Shown piece by piece: positions 59,428-64,000 of a DNA stretch of 64,000 nucleotides. Source of the stretch: Gracilaria domingensis (lineage: Eukaryota; Rhodophyta; Florideophyceae; Gracilariales; Gracilariaceae); the NCBI GenBank assembly GCA_022539475.1, contig VCMS01000131.1, positions 62,001-126,000 on the forward strand. Reading direction: 5' to 3'. A program made the position numbers and the translations under genes. Positions within the stretch are counted from its first letter, which is position 1. The number at the start of each line of letters is the position of its first letter. The notes beneath the pieces are model-generated. The model was given only the letters and a program-made list of their open reading frames with translations, was not told the origin of the DNA and made no database searches.

Positions 59428-62400
59428 ATGGCGAAACGAAACTACAAAGTTTACGCCGACCTAGGGGTTTCCGACCAGTATATGGTTCGGCAGTTGTCAG
59501 TGCTCGATACAGGAGCTGGGCCAAACTTTTTGGTTGAGTCTATGATTCCGCCGCACCTGCCGTATTGCGTTCGTGCGGTGCCGCATATTGATATCGCGGA
59601 TGCGAATAATCGGCCACTTTCGACTGTGGGAGTGATAGACCTGCTCGTCAGGCTTGGACGCTACGTGGTGAAGCTCGATTTCTTGGTTTGCAAGCAGCTC
59701 GCTGCGCCGCTTATACTCGGATGTGACTACTGTGACTGCTTTGTCGAATCAATTCGACCGCGGCGAAGAACCATCGAAATGGCAGATGGCACCACTGTAC
59801 CGATCGTGCGGCGTCCCCTTCGACGGGCTTTGAAGAAGCAAGTTCCTTTGCCTGCTGCGCAGGAGCCTGCCACTGATGAACGGAAGTCTACGAAACTCCG
59901 AGTTGCTCTGTCTCTTTGCATTCCGCCCGAATCGCAGGTCTGGGTTACTGTAACATCTCCACAATGTAGCTTACAAACGGTGCAACCGTTGCCTGCGTTG
60001 CAGGAGAAGCATCAGCTCGCCCAGGCTAACGGGATTGTTTTTGTTGAACCCGAGAAGCCTTTTCAGGTGTTCGTTGCAAACTTCAGCCGGTTTCCTCAAC
60101 GGTTGGTCAGAATCCAAGTTATTGGATCATTGCTTCCGCACCCTACGGCTATAGTGCCTACTCAGGTTTCTTTGGCCGAAGTTCTCGGTATCCTCGAAGC
60201 TGAGGAGGGGGAGGCGGAACAGACCAATTCCGAACCGAATATTGGACCAAACAGTTCGGCGGGAGATGCTACGCCGACCTCGTCGGATGCGAATGACCGC
60301 AGCCTGTCGAAGGAAGCAAGGCCGACCTCGTCGGACAATAATAAGAAGAACCTGAGTGCTGCTGACACGAAGGATAAGGGAGTACAGGCACTGGAGTCTC
60401 TGGATCTTGAACATGTCCGAGAGACTCAGCGCGATAAATTGCGCCACATGCTCGAAGATTTCACGCCCATGTGAAATGACACACTCGGTAAGATTGGAAT
60501 AGCCGAACATCGGATCGATCTAATGCCGAACACACTGCCAATCTCACAGCATCCTTACAGGGCAGGACCGACAGCTCTGAAAGAAGAAAAAGCTCAAGTT
60601 GAGAAAATGCTCCGCGCTGGAGTTATCGAGCCGGCTCAGTCACCTTGGGCATCGCCGCGGGTGCTTGCGCCCAAAGCTGGTGGGTCTTGGCGATCTTGCA
60701 TCGATTAGCGCAAGCTGAACACGGCCACGGTCAAGGATGTATATCCTATCCCACGAATGGAAGAATGTATCGATTCGTTCGGCGACGCGAAAGTTTTCAC
60801 AACCTTACAAGCGAATTGGGGCTATTGGCAAGTTCCGGTGAAGGCCGAAGATCGTGACAAGACAGCCTTCGTTTGTCATGAAGGATTGTACTGATTCAAT
60901 CGGATGCCCTTTGGGTTAACGAACGCGCCAGCCACATTTCAGAGAGCTGTGGATATTTTGCTCGTCCGCTGCAAGTCGAAGACTTGCCTGGTTTACCTGG
61001 ACGACATCATTGTCTACTCCAGCAACCTGGACGAGCACTTGACCCACGTACGGGATGTGATGCGAATCCTACGCGATGCAGGCATTACGCTCAAGCTCAA
61101 GATTTCGTTCTTCACCGGAACCGTCAGGTATCTCGGCCACGTTATCCGTCCGGGACGGCTGTCGATAGACGAAGTTCGTGTGAAATCCCTCAAAGAGGCT
61201 AAGCATCTGCGGACGCAGACTGAACTCCGATATTTCCTCGGCTTGTGTAATGTTTATCACCGCTTCATACCGAACTTTGTGGACAATGCGGCCCCATTGA
61301 ATGAGCTCCTCCGCAAAGGCAGCCAGTCAACCCGGAAGAATTCGACGACCGCAAGGCTGCGGCTTTCTCGTCGCTCGGACGCGGTGACATCGCCACCTGT
61401 TTTATCCTTACCTAGGGCCGGTTTGCCGAATGCCATCGATACGGATGCGAGCGACTACCAAGTTGGCTGTGCACTGTTCCAGACCACCGAAGATGGCGAG
61501 CGATTGCCAATTGGGTATTGGTCAAGAAGACTCAACGTCACAAAAGGAATTACTCAGTATCCGAGAAGGAGTGCTTGGCAGTTGTCTGGGCATTACAGAC
61601 ACTGCGGCCCTATCTCATGGGAACTCGCTTCATTGTTCATACCGATGATTCGGCCTTACGCTGGCTACTCTCTATAGCAGAGCCATCTGGCCGCTTGATG
61701 CGGTAGAGACTTCGCTTGTCGGAATTCAACTTTGAAATTCGCTACAAGAAAGGACTCCTGAACACCCAGGCTGATGCACTATCCCGCTTAGAAACAGCGG
61801 CTGAAGCCGTGCCAGTCAATGATCTGGAGATACCGTGCTTCCTTGCGGAGGACGGCAGGAGCGATGACGATGAAGATTCGGAAGGATGGGACATCTACGA
61901 TGCTGTTTAGCCGTGTCAGACACGCGGCCAGAATCGATTTCTTTCGTACCGATCAAGCCGGAAGAACTCATCCAGGAACAGCACACGGACCGTTTTTGTA
62001 CGGAGATTGGTAGCCGTTTGAACGGCGGAGCACGGCTGCTTTTCGTCGAGAACAACCAAGAATTCCTCATCCGAACTGTCGGACACAGGCCACAGATTGT
62101 GGTTCCGCACTCATTTCAGTCACGAGTACTGCATCTGTCGCACTATGCGAAGCACTCAGCACACTCTGGTGTCAGAAAGTTGTACTACAGCTAGAGGAAC
62201 GACTTCTACTGGCCAGCGATGGCTTTCGATGCGTATGCCACTGTTCGTGGATGTTCTGATTGCGCAAAGACCGGCGTCAAACTGCGGAGGTATTCCAAGA
62301 AGTTGGTACTTTTTCCCGCTAGGGCTCCACTCGAATTCGTGGCTATTGACTTCCTGGGTGAGTTTATTCGCACTCGCCAGGGAAACCGGTGTCTACTTGT

Positions 62401-63160
62401 GATCACCGACCGCTTTTCTCAGCTGGTACGGACTGTGTCTTTGAAGAAGGTTACCGCCAGTGCTCTGGCCTAAGCTTTCGTTACACACTGTTCTTTTGTC
62501 TGCGGACCGCCGATTGATTTGCTATCGGACAATGGACCGCAGTTTGCGGCTAAGTTCTTTCAGGACGTCTGTCGCATCTTGCGGATCCAAAACTGGTTCA
62601 CGACAACATATCATCCCCAGAGTAATGGGCAGGTTGAACGCTTTAACCGCACAATGCTCAATTCATTACGGACGTTCGTTGCCGAGCATCCGTCGGAATG
62701 GGATCAATACACCGATGCGGTGACATATGCCTACAATACGCAGGTTCATCGCACTACTCAGATCTCGCCGTTCGAGCTTGTGCTATCACACGTTCCACCT
62801 TCGGTGGCTATCAAACCCCAGCCAATTTTTGAATAAGTCTCCGTCACCACGTGTGCACAGAGACGGCTGGAAGGACTGGCTCAAGAACATCATTCCTACA
62901 GTGAGGCAGAACATTGAGAAGGCAAAGGCCGCGTACAAGCGAAATTTTGACGCCAGAGTGCGCAAACATGCCCCTCAGATCAGGGAAGGTAGCTACGTCT
63001 TCCTACGGAAGGAATACTACAATCCCGAGAAGGAGAAGCGCCACAAGCTGTCTCCTGTCGCAGATGGTCCCTAACGGGTCATTTCAGTTACCGACACTAC
63101 GGTTGTCTTTCACATCAATGGAGATCACGAGCGTTTTTCGCGGGATCGCGTAACGCCTGC
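59428..63160 (+). pseudogene. Retrotransposon protease-RT-RNase H-integrase, multiply broken
   Basis: One ancestral pol frame. The aspartic protease begins with VLDTGAGPNFL near 59500. Reverse transcriptase runs from about 60523 to 61300 with RMPFGLTNAP and the YLDD catalytic motif near 60990. RNase H follows ([10 protein letters not shown] near 61440). The integrase has an HHCC zinc region (62130-62270), core catalytic Asp, Asp and Glu near 62346, 62525 and 62636, and a GPY/F-type C-terminal module near 63070. Damage seen: stops at 60472, 60706, 60892, 61704, 61908, 62192, 62471 and 63072; frame changes near 61530, in the 61.9 kb linker, and near 62830. Not functional as written. Confidence 0.85.
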
Positions 63161-64000
63161 ACCAACTCCTGCCTTTCAAGAAACGCAACCGGAAACGCCA
63201 GATACCACTACGCCTACTGTAGAACAAGCCGCCGAAGCAGGAGCGCGCACGTTGTCAGTAGCCGCCTCCTAACCGCGGACTTGCTGATTTGCCGGATAAG
63301 CCGGAATCTCCCGAGTCAGTCTCTGCTGCCGCTCATGTACGCACGCGGATATTGGCCCCTCCAGGGATACTAACTACCGCCCCCGACGCTCCAACTGAGG
63401 AGGAGGAGCAGACAGATCGCTCGTCGTCGTTGTCACCGTCGTCGAATTGCCTTCGCAGGCCTCTGTCCCGCCGCAGCACGCGCTGACGCAGGAAAAGCAG
63501 CCGGAGGTCCGAAGCGAAGTGACTGACCCGCAGTTATCGCGAAAGCCTGAAAAAGAACGCACTGCTTCGGTGGAACACGAAGCCGGAAAACCAGAAGAAC
63601 ACCAGGATGTATCTGCTGCAGACGCCGCCGCTTCGCCCGCGGATAGTACTTTATTGCCGTCACAGACGGAGGGACAGGAGCCTGCCACAGCTGTGCAGCG
63701 TAAAACCGGCACTCCAGAAAAGGGTGCGGTAAACACCGCAACAGCCCCGTCGAACGCCGAAAATAATTGGTTTTCGCAGCCGGAGACCGACAGGGGTAGC
63801 GCACTTGCGCAGAAGAAAGCCGGAAGTCCGGAAGAAAAGTTAGTCAAAAGAAACCGTGCTGTTACGGCAGACCCGAATTCGGGAGATCTCAGTGAAGCAT
63901 CGAGTGATGAAGCCGTTGAAAACACGGAGGAAACCGCCGATACGGCTGGCCGATACGCCAGAGTAAGTGGGAAGCAGCAAAACGCTGCATGCGCGCACAC
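63161..64000 (+). pseudogene. Pro/Glu/Ala-rich tail of the retrotransposon polyprotein
   Basis: After the integrase C-terminus the plus strand continues in low-complexity Pro/Thr/Glu-rich coding-like sequence through broken frames. One plus-strand frame is open without any ATG from about 63396 to the window end (about 200 codons, rich in Glu, Lys, Ala, Pro and Ser). It shares the frame of the integrase C-terminal module but is separated from it by stops at about 63270-63395. Whether it belongs to pol or is a separate third ORF cannot be told here. Confidence 0.5.

Larger units (their letters stand above)
56226..64000 (+). mobile_element. Ty3/gypsy-type LTR retrotransposon, degraded, runs off the right edge
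   Basis: Domain order gag, protease, reverse transcriptase, RNase H, integrase identifies the Ty3/gypsy class. The 5' LTR and leader should lie within 56226-57188, but its ends and the primer-binding site could not be fixed because the 3' LTR is outside the window; the left boundary given is an estimate. A hairpin with 10-bp arms (ACTTCCCGCC around ACAT) is at 56460-56483. The gag frame is whole; pol has several stops and at least two frameshifts, so the copy cannot move by itself. Confidence 0.85.

Noticed and set aside
63374-64000. 208-codon minus-strand Ser/Ala/Cys-rich frame at the right edge
   Set aside because: Antisense of a plus-strand Glu/Pro-rich open frame that continues the retrotransposon coding direction.
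1-64000. tRNA genes, rRNA genes, CRISPR arrays, bacterial operons
   Set aside because: Intergenic regions were read for tRNA B-box and cloverleaf sequences, rRNA landmarks and regularly spaced repeats; none found. Tandem repeats present have no unique spacers, and gene content is eukaryotic nuclear.

Overview
The window reads as nuclear DNA of a red alga. Evidence: a nuclear gene for the red-type Rubisco activase CbbX with an N-terminal plastid-targeting extension starting MAF; other predicted plastid-targeted proteins with Phe near the start (membrane-anchored guanylate kinase, GatA, a 698-residue orphan); classic eukaryotic housekeeping genes (ALG12, U2AF65, POLD1, alpha-COP, LCB2); a spliceosomal U2 snRNA gene; and genes that are intronless or carry a single 80-110 bp intron. 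Compact, mostly intronless genes separated by repeat-rich deserts with LTR elements fit a florideophyte-type (Chondrus-like) genome; that placement is inference.

Layout. 0.9-10.2 kb (+): ALG12 (one intron), U2AF large subunit, a LisH-CTLH (GID/CTLH ligase) protein, a possible small lumen-targeted protein on the minus strand, CbbX, and a plastid-targeted orphan. 10.4-14 kb: gatA (-), then a U2 snRNA gene (+) with a TATA box and a perfect 29-bp hairpin upstream, then a small Cys/His-rich protein. 14.7-26.7 kb: a secreted subtilase, a 2-kb gap ending in an E2F-type palindrome, POLD1, a membrane-domain/guanylate-kinase fusion (-), a two-exon Vma22/CCDC115-like V-ATPase assembly factor, an omega-amidase (-) and a MnmM/YtqB-type tRNA methyltransferase. 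27.4-35.3 kb: alpha-COP, serine palmitoyltransferase LCB2 and mitochondrial uL24 (-).

35.3-46.5 kb is gene-poor and rich in short hairpins and odd-length palindromes. Its main content is a tandem pair of genes for small ubiquitin-fold proteins with a myristoylation/palmitoylation N-terminus. 46.6-53.3 kb holds a secreted repeat protein broken by a frameshift, a BTB/BACK-like nuclear protein (-), a two-exon 132-residue orphan and a membrane-anchored beta-beta-alpha-metal nuclease (-). 53.3-64 kb is a repeat zone: an AATCGCGATTGC-type minisatellite in two blocks, a LINE endonuclease fragment cut off on its 3' side, and a Ty3/gypsy LTR element with an intact gag frame but a pol region full of stops and frameshifts, running off the right edge.

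Functional themes: plastid carbon fixation and translation (CbbX, GatA), secretory pathway and membrane lipids (ALG12, alpha-COP, LCB2), replication and nucleotides (POLD1, guanylate kinase) and splicing (U2AF65 and U2 snRNA, about 8 kb apart, which recognise the same 3' splice site/branch point region). Neighbours do not form operons; each gene appears to have its own promoter. All identifications are from reading the sequence, without database searches.
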